A stretch of DNA of 64,000 nucleotides from Thermoflexus sp040289485 (GTDB lineage: Bacteria > Chloroflexota > Anaerolineae > Thermoflexales > Thermoflexaceae). The notes beneath the pieces were generated by a model, which did not search any database, was not told the DNA's origin, and saw only the letters and a list, made by a program, of their open reading frames with translations. Shown here one piece after another: positions 27,600-36,039 of the stretch. The position numbers and the translations under genes are program-made. Where the stretch lies: the NCBI RefSeq assembly GCF_040289485.1, contig NZ_PSLG01000004.1:3230-67229 (forward strand), read 5' to 3'. Position 1 is the first letter of the stretch. Each line of letters opens with the position of its first letter.

Positions 27600-27606
27600 C
27601 CCGACC
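27073..27606. repeat. Tandem direct repeat, unit B (about 534 bp)
   Basis: This is the partner of the unit at 26482-27015; see that entry for the comparison. The 57 bases between the units (27016-27072) hold the unique 3' end of the upstream Uma2 gene and the short gap. Confidence 0.9.
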
Positions 27607-27634
27607 CTCCGCGCGTGAACAGCATCACGAAGCG

Positions 27635-27643
27635 ATTATACCA
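27635..27643 (-). promoter_or_regulatory. Extended -10 promoter of the Uma2 pair
   Basis: On the minus strand the sequence TGGTATAAT (27643 to 27635) is a perfect extended -10 (TGnTATAAT). No good -35 is seen 16 to 18 bases upstream, which is usual for extended -10 promoters. It may also feed the F1 ATP synthase genes downstream, since no other promoter was seen before atpA. Confidence 0.6.
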
Positions 27644-27645
27644 TA

Positions 27646-28710
27646 TCAGGGTCGCAGCCGGGCCACGGTCTCCGCGTCCAGGCGCCGGACCAAGGCAGTC
27701 ACCAGGGCGATGGCCCGTTCGACGTCGTCGCGGTGGACGATGGCGCCGTGGCTGTGGATGTGGCGGGCGGGGACGCCGATCACCAAGGTGGGCACGCCCC
27801 CCTTGTGAAGGTGCACGATGCCGCCGTCGGTGGCCCCGCCTTCGAGAACCGAGAACTGCACCGGGATCTGCAGGGAACGCGCGACCTCGATGGCCAGGTC
27901 GCGCAGCCGCAGGTTGGGGATCATGCGGGCGTCGTAAACCACGATGGTGGGCCCGCCGCCCAGTTTCACCGCCGACTCCTCCGGTTTGATCCCCGGCACG
28001 TCGCCGGCGATGTCGGATTCCAGGATGAGGGCCACGTCCGGGTTGACCTTCTCCACGCTGGTGGCGGCGCCCCGCAGCCCGACCTCCTCCTGAACGGTGG
28101 CCACACCGTAGACCACGTTGGGATGGCCTTCCCGGGCCAACCGGCGCATCACCTCGACCAGGACGGCGCAGCCCACCCGGTCATCGAAGGCCTTGGCCAG
28201 GTAGGTCTTCCCGTTGGCCAGCACCTGGAAGGGCGCCAGCGGAACGATGGGGTCTCCCACGCGGACGCCTGCCTCCTCGACCTCCTTCGCCGATGTCGCC
28301 CCGATGTCGATATACATATCCTTCTTCTCGATGACTTTCTTGCGCTCATCGGGCGGCAGCAGGTGGGGAGGCTTGGCGCCGATCACCCCCACCACATCCC
28401 CTTTATGGGTCTTGATGACCACCCGCTGGCCCAGGAGGACCTGATCGAACCATCCGCCCAGAGGGGTGAAGCGGATGAAACCCTCCGGCGTGACGTGCTT
28501 GACCATGAAACCGATCTCATCCATATGCGCCGCGAGCATGACGCGGGGCCCTCCCTCCCCCCGCCGGCAGATCAGGCTGCCGATGTTGTCCTGCTCCACC
28601 TCCCCCAGGTCCTGCAGCAGCCCCCGCATGACCTCCCGGACCTCTGACTCGTAGCCGGGCACGCCGTGGGCCTCCGTCAGGATCCGAAGCAGTTCCGCCA
28701 ACGCGTCCAT
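27646..28710 (-). CDS. M42 family metallopeptidase (glutamyl/tetrahedral aminopeptidase)
   Basis: This 354-residue protein is an M42 aminopeptidase, of the type that forms dodecameric TET particles in thermophiles and trims short peptides in the cytoplasm. Two-metal-site residues are seen in order: AAHMDEIGFMV (His), KAFDDRVGCAVL (bridging Asp), TVQEEVGLRGA (catalytic Glu and ligand), LESDIAGDVPG (Asp) and PARHIHSHGAI (His). The length is normal for the family, whose members were often misnamed endoglucanases. The start has AAGGAGG. It is followed after about 35 bases by the Uma2 promoter and preceded by the ABC ATPase gene. Confidence 0.92.
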   Translation of the reverse strand: MDALAELLRILTEAHGVPGYESEVREVMRGLLQDLGEVEQDNIGSLICRRGEGGPRVMLAAHMDEIGFMVKHVTPEGFIRFTPLGGWFDQVLLGQRVVIKTHKGDVVGVIGAKPPHLLPPDERKKVIEKKDMYIDIGATSAKEVEEAGVRVGDPIVPLAPFQVLANGKTYLAKAFDDRVGCAVLVEVMRRLAREGHPNVVYGVATVQEEVGLRGAATSVEKVNPDVALILESDIAGDVPGIKPEESAVKLGGGPTIVVYDARMIPNLRLRDLAIEVARSLQIPVQFSVLEGGATDGGIVHLHKGGVPTLVIGVPARHIHSHGAIVHRDDVERAIALVTALVRRLDAETVARLRP

Positions 28711-28761
28711 CGAGATCCTCCTTCAGGGCGGGATCAGAACAGAAAGATCGTCCCCTTGTCC

Positions 28762-30003
28762 TCAAGATAAGGGAAGCACTCGTACCTCGAGAGGCACGTG
28801 ATGCCAGGTCCCGTTCATCGCCACCAGCCCGCCGCGCTCCGGATGCCTTCCCGAGGTGATCCGGAGCGCACAGGCCCGATCCTGGCGGTCGTAGACCGTG
28901 GTGGCCGTCCCATCGGTGACCACAGCCGAGATCCAATAAAGTCCCTCCAGCAAGGGCACCGCGGGGATGGCATACACCACCTCGCCGACCCCCTCCACGG
29001 CGGGCAGCGCCAGCCCGCCCTCGCGGGTGTTGGGCTCCCCCAGACGGAGGCCGTCGGACCGCTGGAGGGCCAAGCCGAAGACCGGCCGCTCCACCCGCGT
29101 CGATGCCCGATAGACCACGCGAATGGATATAGCCTCGCCGGTCTCGAACTCCTCTCGCTCCCGCCCATGGCCGTCCGTCAAATACACCCGCTCGATGCGC
29201 AGCGGGGAGCGGGGCGCAGGGATGGGGATCGGGCGGGCCGCCTCGTGCGCTTCCACCGCCGCCAGGTACGCCTGGGCCACGGCCTCGGGCGATCCTTCCA
29301 TCCGGAGCCGTCCATGGTCCAGCCAGAGGGCCCGGTGGCAGAGCCATCGCACGGCGCCCAGATCGTGGGAGACCAACAGGATGGTCACCCCAGACCGTTG
29401 CAGGGCTGTGAGGTGCTCCAGGCATTTCCGTTGGAACGCTGCGTCCCCCACCGCCAGGACCTCGTCGACGAGCAGGATCTCCGGGTCCAGGTGGGCGGCC
29501 ACCGCGAAGGCGAGGCGCACATACATCCCCGAGGAGTAGTGCTTGACGGGGACGTCGATGAAGTCCTCCAGTTCGGCGAAGGCGACGATGGCCTCGAGCC
29601 GGCGGGCCATCTCCCGACGGGAGAGACCCAGGAAGGCCCCGTTCAAAAATACGTTCTCCCGGCCGGTGAGTTCCGGGTGAAACCCCACCCCCAGTTCCAA
29701 GAGGGCGGCTACCCGGCCTCGCACCTCCACCCGCCCGGCGGTGGGCTCCAGGACGCGGGCAGCCAACTTGAGGACGGTGCTCTTCCCCGCCCCATTGGAG
29801 CCGATCACCCCCACCGTCTCCCCAGGCCCGACCTCGAAGGAGACCTCTCGCAACGCCCAGAAAACCTCACCCGAGGAGCGCCGCCAGAGCCGCCACCCCT
29901 GAATGAACAATTCGTGGAAGGAGCGGGGGCGCTGGCGGTGGGCGGCGAATCGTTTGGACACTCGATCGAATCGGATCGCCCCGGGCTGGATGGCGGAGGC
30001 CAT
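28762..30003 (-). CDS. Wzt-like polysaccharide ABC transporter ATP-binding protein
   Basis: This 413-residue protein is an ABC ATPase of the Wzt/TagH group, which exports O-antigen, teichoic acid or similar surface polymers across the cytoplasmic membrane. The ATPase domain (about residues 1-250) has Walker A GSNGAGKST, the signature YSSGMYVRLAFAVA and Walker B ILLVDEVLAVGDAAF. A C-terminal domain of about 150 residues starting near RIERVYLTDG is a beta-sandwich of the Wzt C-terminal type, which in O-antigen systems binds the end of the finished chain. No permease gene (Wzm) is next to it, so its partner must be elsewhere. The start has GGGGAGG. Confidence 0.88.
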   Translation of the reverse strand: MASAIQPGAIRFDRVSKRFAAHRQRPRSFHELFIQGWRLWRRSSGEVFWALREVSFEVGPGETVGVIGSNGAGKSTVLKLAARVLEPTAGRVEVRGRVAALLELGVGFHPELTGRENVFLNGAFLGLSRREMARRLEAIVAFAELEDFIDVPVKHYSSGMYVRLAFAVAAHLDPEILLVDEVLAVGDAAFQRKCLEHLTALQRSGVTILLVSHDLGAVRWLCHRALWLDHGRLRMEGSPEAVAQAYLAAVEAHEAARPIPIPAPRSPLRIERVYLTDGHGREREEFETGEAISIRVVYRASTRVERPVFGLALQRSDGLRLGEPNTREGGLALPAVEGVGEVVYAIPAVPLLEGLYWISAVVTDGTATTVYDRQDRACALRITSGRHPERGGLVAMNGTWHHVPLEVRVLPLS

Positions 30004-30015
30004 GCCCCTCCCCGT

Positions 30016-30894
30016 TCAGGCCTGGACTTTCAGACGGGCGGCCACGATCTCGGCGATCTCCTCGGGATGGCGGGCGACCGGGATCCCCACGCTCTCCAGC
30101 TTGGCGATCTTCTCCGCTGCGGATCCAGCGCCCCCCTCGATGATGGCACCAGCGTGGCCCATACGCTTGCCCGGCGGGGCGGTCCGGCCGGCGATGAAGG
30201 CGGTCACCGGCTTGCTCATGCGGGTGGCGATGAAATCGGCCGCCCGCTCCTCCTCGGTGCCGCCGATCTCCCCGATCAGGACGATGTGCTCCGTCTGGGG
30301 ATCCTCCTCGAACATGGCCAGGATCTCCACGAAGTTGGTGCCGGGGATGGGATCGCCGCCGATGCCCACGCACGTGCTCTGGCCGATCCCTCGCTGGCTC
30401 AGGGCCGCGATCACCTCATAGGTGAGGGTCCCGGAGCGGGAGACGATGCCCACCGGTCCCGGCCGGGTGATGTGGCCGGGGATGATCCCCACTTTGCTCT
30501 CCCCGGGCGTGATCAGCCCCGGGCCGTTGGGGCCGATCAGGCGCACCCCCTTGCGGTCCAGGTAAGCGCGGACGCAGATCATATCGTGGACGGGGATTCC
30601 TTCGGTGATGCAAACAATCAGGGGGATCCCGGCGTCGGCGGCCTCCAGGATGGCATCGGGGGCGAAGCGGGCCGGCACAAAGATCACTGAGCAATTGGCC
30701 CCGGTGGCCTCCACCGCCTCCTGCACGGTGTCGAAGACCGGAACCCCCAGCACCCACTGCCCGCCCTTGCCGGGGGTGACCCCTGCCACCACCTGGGTGC
30801 CGTATTCGAGCATCTGTCGGGTATGGAACTGGCCCTCGCGGCCGGTGATCCCCTGAACCACCACGCGGGTGTTGCGGTTGATCAGGATGCTCAT
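30016..30894 (-). CDS. sucD: Succinyl-CoA ligase subunit alpha
   Basis: This 292-residue protein is the alpha subunit of succinyl-CoA synthetase, the TCA cycle enzyme that makes ATP or GTP from succinyl-CoA. The CoA-binding Rossmann fold begins with VVVQGITGREGQFHTRQMLEYG-type sequence, with GVTPGKGG after it. The phosphorylated histidine is His247 in RMGHAGAII. The length is normal and the start has GAGGAGAG. It is separated from sucC by 465 bases that hold a broken nucleotidyltransferase gene, whereas the two genes normally touch. It precedes the ABC ATPase gene by 12 bases. Confidence 0.95.
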   Translation of the reverse strand: MSILINRNTRVVVQGITGREGQFHTRQMLEYGTQVVAGVTPGKGGQWVLGVPVFDTVQEAVEATGANCSVIFVPARFAPDAILEAADAGIPLIVCITEGIPVHDMICVRAYLDRKGVRLIGPNGPGLITPGESKVGIIPGHITRPGPVGIVSRSGTLTYEVIAALSQRGIGQSTCVGIGGDPIPGTNFVEILAMFEEDPQTEHIVLIGEIGGTEEERAADFIATRMSKPVTAFIAGRTAPPGKRMGHAGAIIEGGAGSAAEKIAKLESVGIPVARHPEEIAEIVAARLKVQA

Positions 30895-30906
30895 GGCCTG
30901 CTCTCC

Positions 30907-31271
30907 TCATCGGTTAAACAATCGTCGCTCCGGTCCAGAAAGAGACTTCGACGGCTCCCCGCCCCAGGCCAGGGACGTCCCCCAGATGGGCCGGCCTTCC
31001 CGCAGCGCGGTCCGGACCAGCAAGCCCGGCTGTCGGGCCAGGTTCCGCGCCTCTTCTTGATTGTAAACGAGAACCCTATGAGAAGGCCGACCCGCCAGGG
31101 CATCTCTGGCTCTGGGAAAGGTTCCCGGGCCTCGCGGACGATGGCCAGAAGATCCCCGTCGCTGCCCGGCCCCTCTTCGTCGCGGGCAATGGAACCGAAC
31201 CGCCACACCTGCTGGATCTTGACCGCCGCTCGATCACCGCAAAGAGCCAACGCGTCAAGCCTGCAGCCCAT
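30907..31271 (-). pseudogene. Broken MNT-type nucleotidyltransferase gene
   Basis: Between sucC and sucD, one frame from 31271 reads RFGSIARDEEGPGSDGDLL, the GSxxR...SDxDL fingerprint of minimal nucleotidyltransferases (MNT, as in HEPN/MNT toxin-antitoxin pairs), then REAREPFPE. The continuation is in another frame, reading VLVYNQEEARNLARQPG and LVRTALREGRPIWG, the usual C-terminal part of this family, and stopping at 30907. The two parts are out of frame and the segment between them is shortened. Stop codons also lie upstream where the N-terminus should be. No HEPN partner was found. The remnant fills the gap of more than 300 bases; nothing else is seen there. Confidence 0.65.
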
Positions 31272-31359
31272 CCGGCGACGGAACTTGCTCAGGCGTGACA
31301 GAGACCGGCCTGCACGGGCTTCCCCCCCGCCAGCGATTCATCTGGATCCCCGCATCGAC

Positions 31360-32517
31360 TCAGACGGCCCCGCTTCCATCCCCGGCCAGGCGCACCGCCA
31401 GTTGTGCGGCTTCCACCAACGTGGTCGCGGTGTGTAAGGACACCCCATCCGCCTGCTGCAGGACGCGCCGGCCTTCCTCCTCGTTTGTGCCTACCAGCCG
31501 CACCACCACCGGCACCCGAGGGCGCACCATCTCGAAGGCGGCGAGCATCCCACGAGCGACCTCGTCGCAGCGGGTGATCCCCCCGAAGATGTTGATGAGC
31601 ACCGCCCGGACGTTGGGATCGGAGAGGATCAGGCGCATGGCTGCGGCGACCCGTTCGGCCCCCGCCCCGCCGCCGATGTCCAGGAAGTTGGCCGGACGCC
31701 CTCCATAGAGTTGGATGATGTCCATGGTGGCCATGGCCAGCCCTGCCCCGTTGACCATGCAGCCGATGGTGCCGTCCAGCTGCACATAACTGATCCCGTA
31801 CTTGCGGGCCTCCCGCTCGGCCGGCGTCTCCTCATCCTCATCCCGCATGGCCGCCAGGTCGGGATGCCGGAAGAGGGCGTTGTCGTCGATGATCACCTTC
31901 CCATCCAGGGCGAGCAGGGCCGGGCCGGGGACCACGGCGAGGGGATTGATCTCGGCCAGGGTAGCGTCGTTCTCTTCGAAGCAGCGGTAGAGGCCCAGGG
32001 CGATCTGGGCGAAAGCAGACCACAGGGCGCGATCCAGGCCGATCCCGGCCGCCAGTCGGCGGGCCTGATACTCCCGCAGGCCCAGTTCGGGCTCGACCAC
32101 CACCCGCACGATCCGTTCCGGCGTCGCCCGCGCCACCTCTTCGATATCCACCCCGCCCGCCGAGGAGGCCATCGCCACGACACGGCGCCGGGCCCGATCG
32201 ATCACCAGGCCCAGGTAGAGCTCGGCTTGGATCTCGGCGGCCTCATCCACCAGGACCCGCCGCACGGGCAGGCCTTTCAGCGTCATGCTAAGGATCTGCT
32301 CGGCGATCTGCTCCGCCTCCTCGGGGGTGCGGGCCAAGCGGATCCCGCCGGCCTTCCCGCGCCCGCCCACCAGCACCTGGGCCTTCACCACCACCGGCCT
32401 CCCCAGTTCTTTGGCGACGGCCCGGGCTTCCTCAGGGCTGGCCGCCACCTTCCCCCGAGGGATCGGGATGCCATAGCGGGCGAAGAGTTGCTTCGACTGG
32501 AACTCGTGGAGCTTCAT
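31360..32517 (-). CDS. sucC: Succinyl-CoA ligase subunit beta
   Basis: This 385-residue protein is the beta subunit of succinyl-CoA synthetase and holds the ATP-grasp nucleotide site. It starts MKLHEFQSKQLFARYGIPIP, the family signature, with ATG 32517 preceded by GGAGGGA. Further motifs are VVKAQVLVGGRGKAGG, EINPLAV in the ATP-grasp metal site, and LDIGGGAGAERV followed by INIFGGITRCDEVARG near the C-terminus, which binds the phosphohistidine loop of alpha. The chain looks complete. It is the upstream gene of the sucC/sucD pair on this strand and follows the Agl23-like gene by about 70 bases. Confidence 0.96.
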   Translation of the reverse strand: MKLHEFQSKQLFARYGIPIPRGKVAASPEEARAVAKELGRPVVVKAQVLVGGRGKAGGIRLARTPEEAEQIAEQILSMTLKGLPVRRVLVDEAAEIQAELYLGLVIDRARRRVVAMASSAGGVDIEEVARATPERIVRVVVEPELGLREYQARRLAAGIGLDRALWSAFAQIALGLYRCFEENDATLAEINPLAVVPGPALLALDGKVIIDDNALFRHPDLAAMRDEDEETPAEREARKYGISYVQLDGTIGCMVNGAGLAMATMDIIQLYGGRPANFLDIGGGAGAERVAAAMRLILSDPNVRAVLINIFGGITRCDEVARGMLAAFEMVRPRVPVVVRLVGTNEEEGRRVLQQADGVSLHTATTLVEAAQLAVRLAGDGSGAV

Positions 32518-32586
32518 CGGTCCCTCCAAAAACACAATTTGGAGTCGCGCGATGCGCCTTTAAGACCTCAGCCAGCCGATCTCCCC

Positions 32587-35500
32587 TCACGGCCATCGAA
32601 ACGCCAACACTCGGTTTCCGCCGGCGTCGACCACCCAGACGGAGCCCTCCGGACCGACGGCGATCCCCTGTGGAAGCCCGAAGAACCCCGCGTCCTCGCC
32701 GTATTGCCCAAAACTCAGCAAGGGAATGCCCTCTTGGTTGAAGACAAGCACCCGGAAGCCAGTGGGATCTGTGACCAGGATCCGCCCCTGGAGATCCACC
32801 GCCACGTAAGGCTTGGTGGTCGGGGATTGATCCAGCCACCCCGCGATCGCCCAGGAGCGGATCGGCACACCGTCCCGGGAGACGATCTGGATGCGGCGGT
32901 TCCAGGTGTCGGCGACCACCAGGTCCCCCGAGGGCAACACGGCCAGCCCCACCGGCTCCTCGAACTGCCCGGGAGCGATCCCCGCCCCTCCCCAGGCGGC
33001 CACAAAGCGTCCCTCGCGGTCGAACACCTGGATCCGCTTGTTCCCGGTGTCCGCCACATACACACGATCCCTATGGACCACGACCTCCCGCGGTCCGAAG
33101 AACATGCCCGGTTGCTCCCGCGGGTCCGCCGCCACCCGATAGAACGCTCCCCAGGCACGGACGAAACGGCCGTCGGCGGTGAACTGCTGGATGCGATGGT
33201 TCCACAGATCGGCCACGTAAACCGAGCCGTCTGGCCCCACAGCGATCCCCCACGGCTCGTTGAACTGTCCGGCCCCCAAGGGCAGCGGGCCGGGGCCGTC
33301 GGGGTCGACGCAGCCGGGCTGCCCGTCCTCATAGAGGGCGCAGTAGGAACCCCACGCCCGCACGAAGCGTCCGTCGGGCGTGAACACCTGCACCCGATGG
33401 TTCCGCCCATCCGTGATGTAGAGGAAGCCGTCAGGCCCCACCGCAACGTCGTGGGGCTCCTGAAAGCGACCCGGCTCGGAGCCGGGGCCACTCAGGATCC
33501 GGACCGCCATCAAAGGCTGGTGAACGCGGGCATAGGGATCGACCTCCACTGGGGCCGTCGCCCGCTCCGGCCGCAGGGGCCACGCCTTCACCGTCAGGTC
33601 CTTCCGGATGAACAGTTTAAAATCGTGGGCCAGCGGCCACTGATCCACGCGATGGGTTTTGCCGGTGATCCTGTCGTAACGTGCATAGTCGCGGCTCCAG
33701 AAGATATCCCAGAGGGCCGCCCGCCGCTCCGGATCCGCCAGCCAGCGGATCAGGCGCTCCCAGGTCAGTTCCCGGTAGTCCTCCATGGGCCACCAGATCA
33801 GGTGGTATTGGTAGGCTTCATGGGTGGTCCGAAGGACGTTCTCCACCTTATGCCAGTTGGCGCTGCCCACGATGACCACCGGCGATTCCAGGGCTTCCCG
33901 ATTCGGGGTCTCGCCGAAATAACGCTGTGGCCAGTCCCGCAGATACCAACTGAACGGCCATGAAGCGTCGTTGTCGTAGGCCACCACCACCTGGTCCCGG
34001 CCTAGGATGCGGGCGAGGTCCTCGATCTGGCGCATGGCGATCTTGACCCCAGGCCCCCCGTGGGCATAGACGCCGTGCTCGAGGGCCAAATCGTAATTGA
34101 TGAAACTGAACCGCCAGGCCACGCGCACGGTGGCGAAGATCAGCGCGAGCAGGGCGACCACGCCCACGGACTCCAGGAACCCGCCCAGGCCCAGGCGCGG
34201 CCACAGCCAACCCCAGACCCCCCCGATGACCCCCACAGCGATCAAGGCCGCTAGCGCCTGGTTAGCGGCCACGAGGGACGGCAGGGACGCCCCCGCCAGG
34301 GCCTGGGGGACCGCCTCCCGCAACCCGAGGAGGGCAGCCCCAAAGGGAGGGACCAAGAGGGCGGCCCACCCGCCGCCGCTCCGCCACCATCGGGCCCAGT
34401 CCAGCGCCCCCAGGGTATCATTCAAGAAGGCCGCCGAGAGCAGGATCATAGGCGTCGTCAGGTGCACGGTGAGCCAGGGCATCTTTTCCCCGGCCAGGGT
34501 GTAGGCGGCCCACGAGAGAACGGTCCACGCACCCAGGAACCCCCGGAACGCCCAGCCCCAACGGTCCCCCACCGGTGCGTCGGCGACCCAGCGCCCTAGA
34601 TAGAAACCGATGGCCAGCAGGGAGAGGAGCAGCGGCATGAACTCATACATGGGCGCGATAACGAAATAGTAAAACAGCGGCTGGCTCCCCCGCTGCACGC
34701 ACTGCTGAGCCAGCCAGTAGCCCAGCGAGCCGATGTAGCCAGTGGCCACCCCCGCCCCGTTGGTGAAGAACGTGGTGAACAGCGGTAGGGAGATGCCGAA
34801 GAAGATCCCCATCAGGACCGGCCATCGTCCGGGATCCCACGCCATCCCGATGGCCGTGCTGAGGGCACCGAAGAGAAGGAACAAGAGGAGCACGCGGATC
34901 ATCTCCTCGGTGAGCCCGCTGAAGGCGCCGCCCTCGAAGAGGGACATCGAGGCGAAAGGACGGCCAGCGAACAACAGCCAGACCGGGTTGAGCCAGACCA
35001 GACCGGCGGCCGAGAGCATCCAGAGGCTCAGCCCCCCAATGACCACCATCAGATCGAAGGCCGGCTGCTCCCGCAACCGGTCGCGGCCCCAGCGGCCGAC
35101 CAGGACCGCCGCCAGCAGCCCGATCCCGCCCAGGGCCGCCAGCCCACCTCCCAAGGCCAGCCAGCGCCCGCCGGTCGGGATGCCCTCCGGCCGGCAGACG
35201 AAGGCACCCGGGATGGCCTCGCGGCCGGATTCCAGGCCGATGAGCATCACCAAGCCCCCGGCCAGGAGCAGCCCGGTCCCCACCCCCAACCGGGTTCGGT
35301 CCTGCCGGGTGCAGCGCGGATCCCGCAACACGGCAGCAGCCCAGGCCCCGAAGAGCAAGAGCCCGAAAATGGCCAGATAGATGAAGGCGGCCTCCATCGT
35401 CGTGTAGAACAGGGCCACCATCGCCGCCAGGCCATATAGCCAGCGGGGCTCTCGTGTCTCCAGATAGGCGAAGAGCATCCAGACAGTGAGGACCGCCCAC

Positions 35501-35955
35501 AGGGCCATCAGCCCCTCGTCCCGGATGTAACGGCTGTGGTAGAGGATCATCGGCGAGATGAGGAAGAAGAGGGCTGCCAGAAGGCTGCCCCAGCGCCCCA
35601 GCCAACGACGCAGGAAAATGGGCGTGAGAACCAAGAGGATCCCAGCCAGGGCCACCGGGAGCCGGCCGGTGAAATCGTCCGCCCCGAACAGGAGATAGGC
35701 CAGGGCGTCCAGGTGGAATTTCAGGGGGCCGTGCATCAAAGGAGTGTGTTGAAATCCCTTGCCCTGAGCCAGCAGCCACGCGTAATAGACGTGCAGGCTC
35801 TCGTCGTGGCTCATCACCCGCTCGCCCAACCGCCACAACCGGGTGAAGATCGCCGCGGCGAGCAGGAAGCCGTAGGCCCAGCGCTCGAAAGGGGAAAGAC
35901 CGGCCAGCAGATCGCGCCAGCGGGATTGCAGGGAACGTTCCGGCGTCCTCACCAT
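32587..35955 (-). CDS. Agl23-like GT-C membrane protein fused to an NHL-repeat propeller
   Basis: This protein of about 1120 residues has two parts. Residues 1 to about 640 form a polytopic membrane region of the flippase-activity-associated Agl23/TIGR03663 type, related to GT-C glycosyltransferases. The first loop motif RVMSHDESLHVYYAWLLAQG holds the acidic residues expected for lipid-sugar binding, and MHGPLKFHLDAL and FLISPMILYHSRYIRDEGLM follow. The C-terminal 340 or so residues contain about six NHL repeats of the form FNEPWGIAVGPDGSVYVADLWNHR, predicted to fold as a beta-propeller outside the membrane. ATG 35955 is chosen because AAGGAG lies before it and the -10 box lies just upstream of the longer frame. 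It is last of three GT-C-type genes. Confidence 0.85.
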   Translation of the reverse strand: MVRTPERSLQSRWRDLLAGLSPFERWAYGFLLAAAIFTRLWRLGERVMSHDESLHVYYAWLLAQGKGFQHTPLMHGPLKFHLDALAYLLFGADDFTGRLPVALAGILLVLTPIFLRRWLGRWGSLLAALFFLISPMILYHSRYIRDEGLMALWAVLTVWMLFAYLETREPRWLYGLAAMVALFYTTMEAAFIYLAIFGLLLFGAWAAAVLRDPRCTRQDRTRLGVGTGLLLAGGLVMLIGLESGREAIPGAFVCRPEGIPTGGRWLALGGGLAALGGIGLLAAVLVGRWGRDRLREQPAFDLMVVIGGLSLWMLSAAGLVWLNPVWLLFAGRPFASMSLFEGGAFSGLTEEMIRVLLLFLLFGALSTAIGMAWDPGRWPVLMGIFFGISLPLFTTFFTNGAGVATGYIGSLGYWLAQQCVQRGSQPLFYYFVIAPMYEFMPLLLSLLAIGFYLGRWVADAPVGDRWGWAFRGFLGAWTVLSWAAYTLAGEKMPWLTVHLTTPMILLSAAFLNDTLGALDWARWWRSGGGWAALLVPPFGAALLGLREAVPQALAGASLPSLVAANQALAALIAVGVIGGVWGWLWPRLGLGGFLESVGVVALLALIFATVRVAWRFSFINYDLALEHGVYAHGGPGVKIAMRQIEDLARILGRDQVVVAYDNDASWPFSWYLRDWPQRYFGETPNREALESPVVIVGSANWHKVENVLRTTHEAYQYHLIWWPMEDYRELTWERLIRWLADPERRAALWDIFWSRDYARYDRITGKTHRVDQWPLAHDFKLFIRKDLTVKAWPLRPERATAPVEVDPYARVHQPLMAVRILSGPGSEPGRFQEPHDVAVGPDGFLYITDGRNHRVQVFTPDGRFVRAWGSYCALYEDGQPGCVDPDGPGPLPLGAGQFNEPWGIAVGPDGSVYVADLWNHRIQQFTADGRFVRAWGAFYRVAADPREQPGMFFGPREVVVHRDRVYVADTGNKRIQVFDREGRFVAAWGGAGIAPGQFEEPVGLAVLPSGDLVVADTWNRRIQIVSRDGVPIRSWAIAGWLDQSPTTKPYVAVDLQGRILVTDPTGFRVLVFNQEGIPLLSFGQYGEDAGFFGLPQGIAVGPEGSVWVVDAGGNRVLAFRWP

Positions 35956-36022
35956 CCCCAGGGCTCCTTGGCCGCTGTGGTCCGCCCACCTACCGAAACT
36001 TTCCGTCGACAACCGGATGCGG

Positions 36023-36031
36023 ATTATAGCA
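36023..36031 (-). promoter_or_regulatory. Extended -10 promoter of the Agl23-like gene
   Basis: On the minus strand, TGCTATAAT (36031 to 36023) is a perfect extended -10. Transcription would begin near 36016, about 60 bases before the preferred start at 35955. It overlaps the very end of the preceding membrane protein gene, so the Agl23-like gene can be expressed separately from the two genes before it. Confidence 0.65.
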
Positions 36032-36039
36032 CGCGGCTT

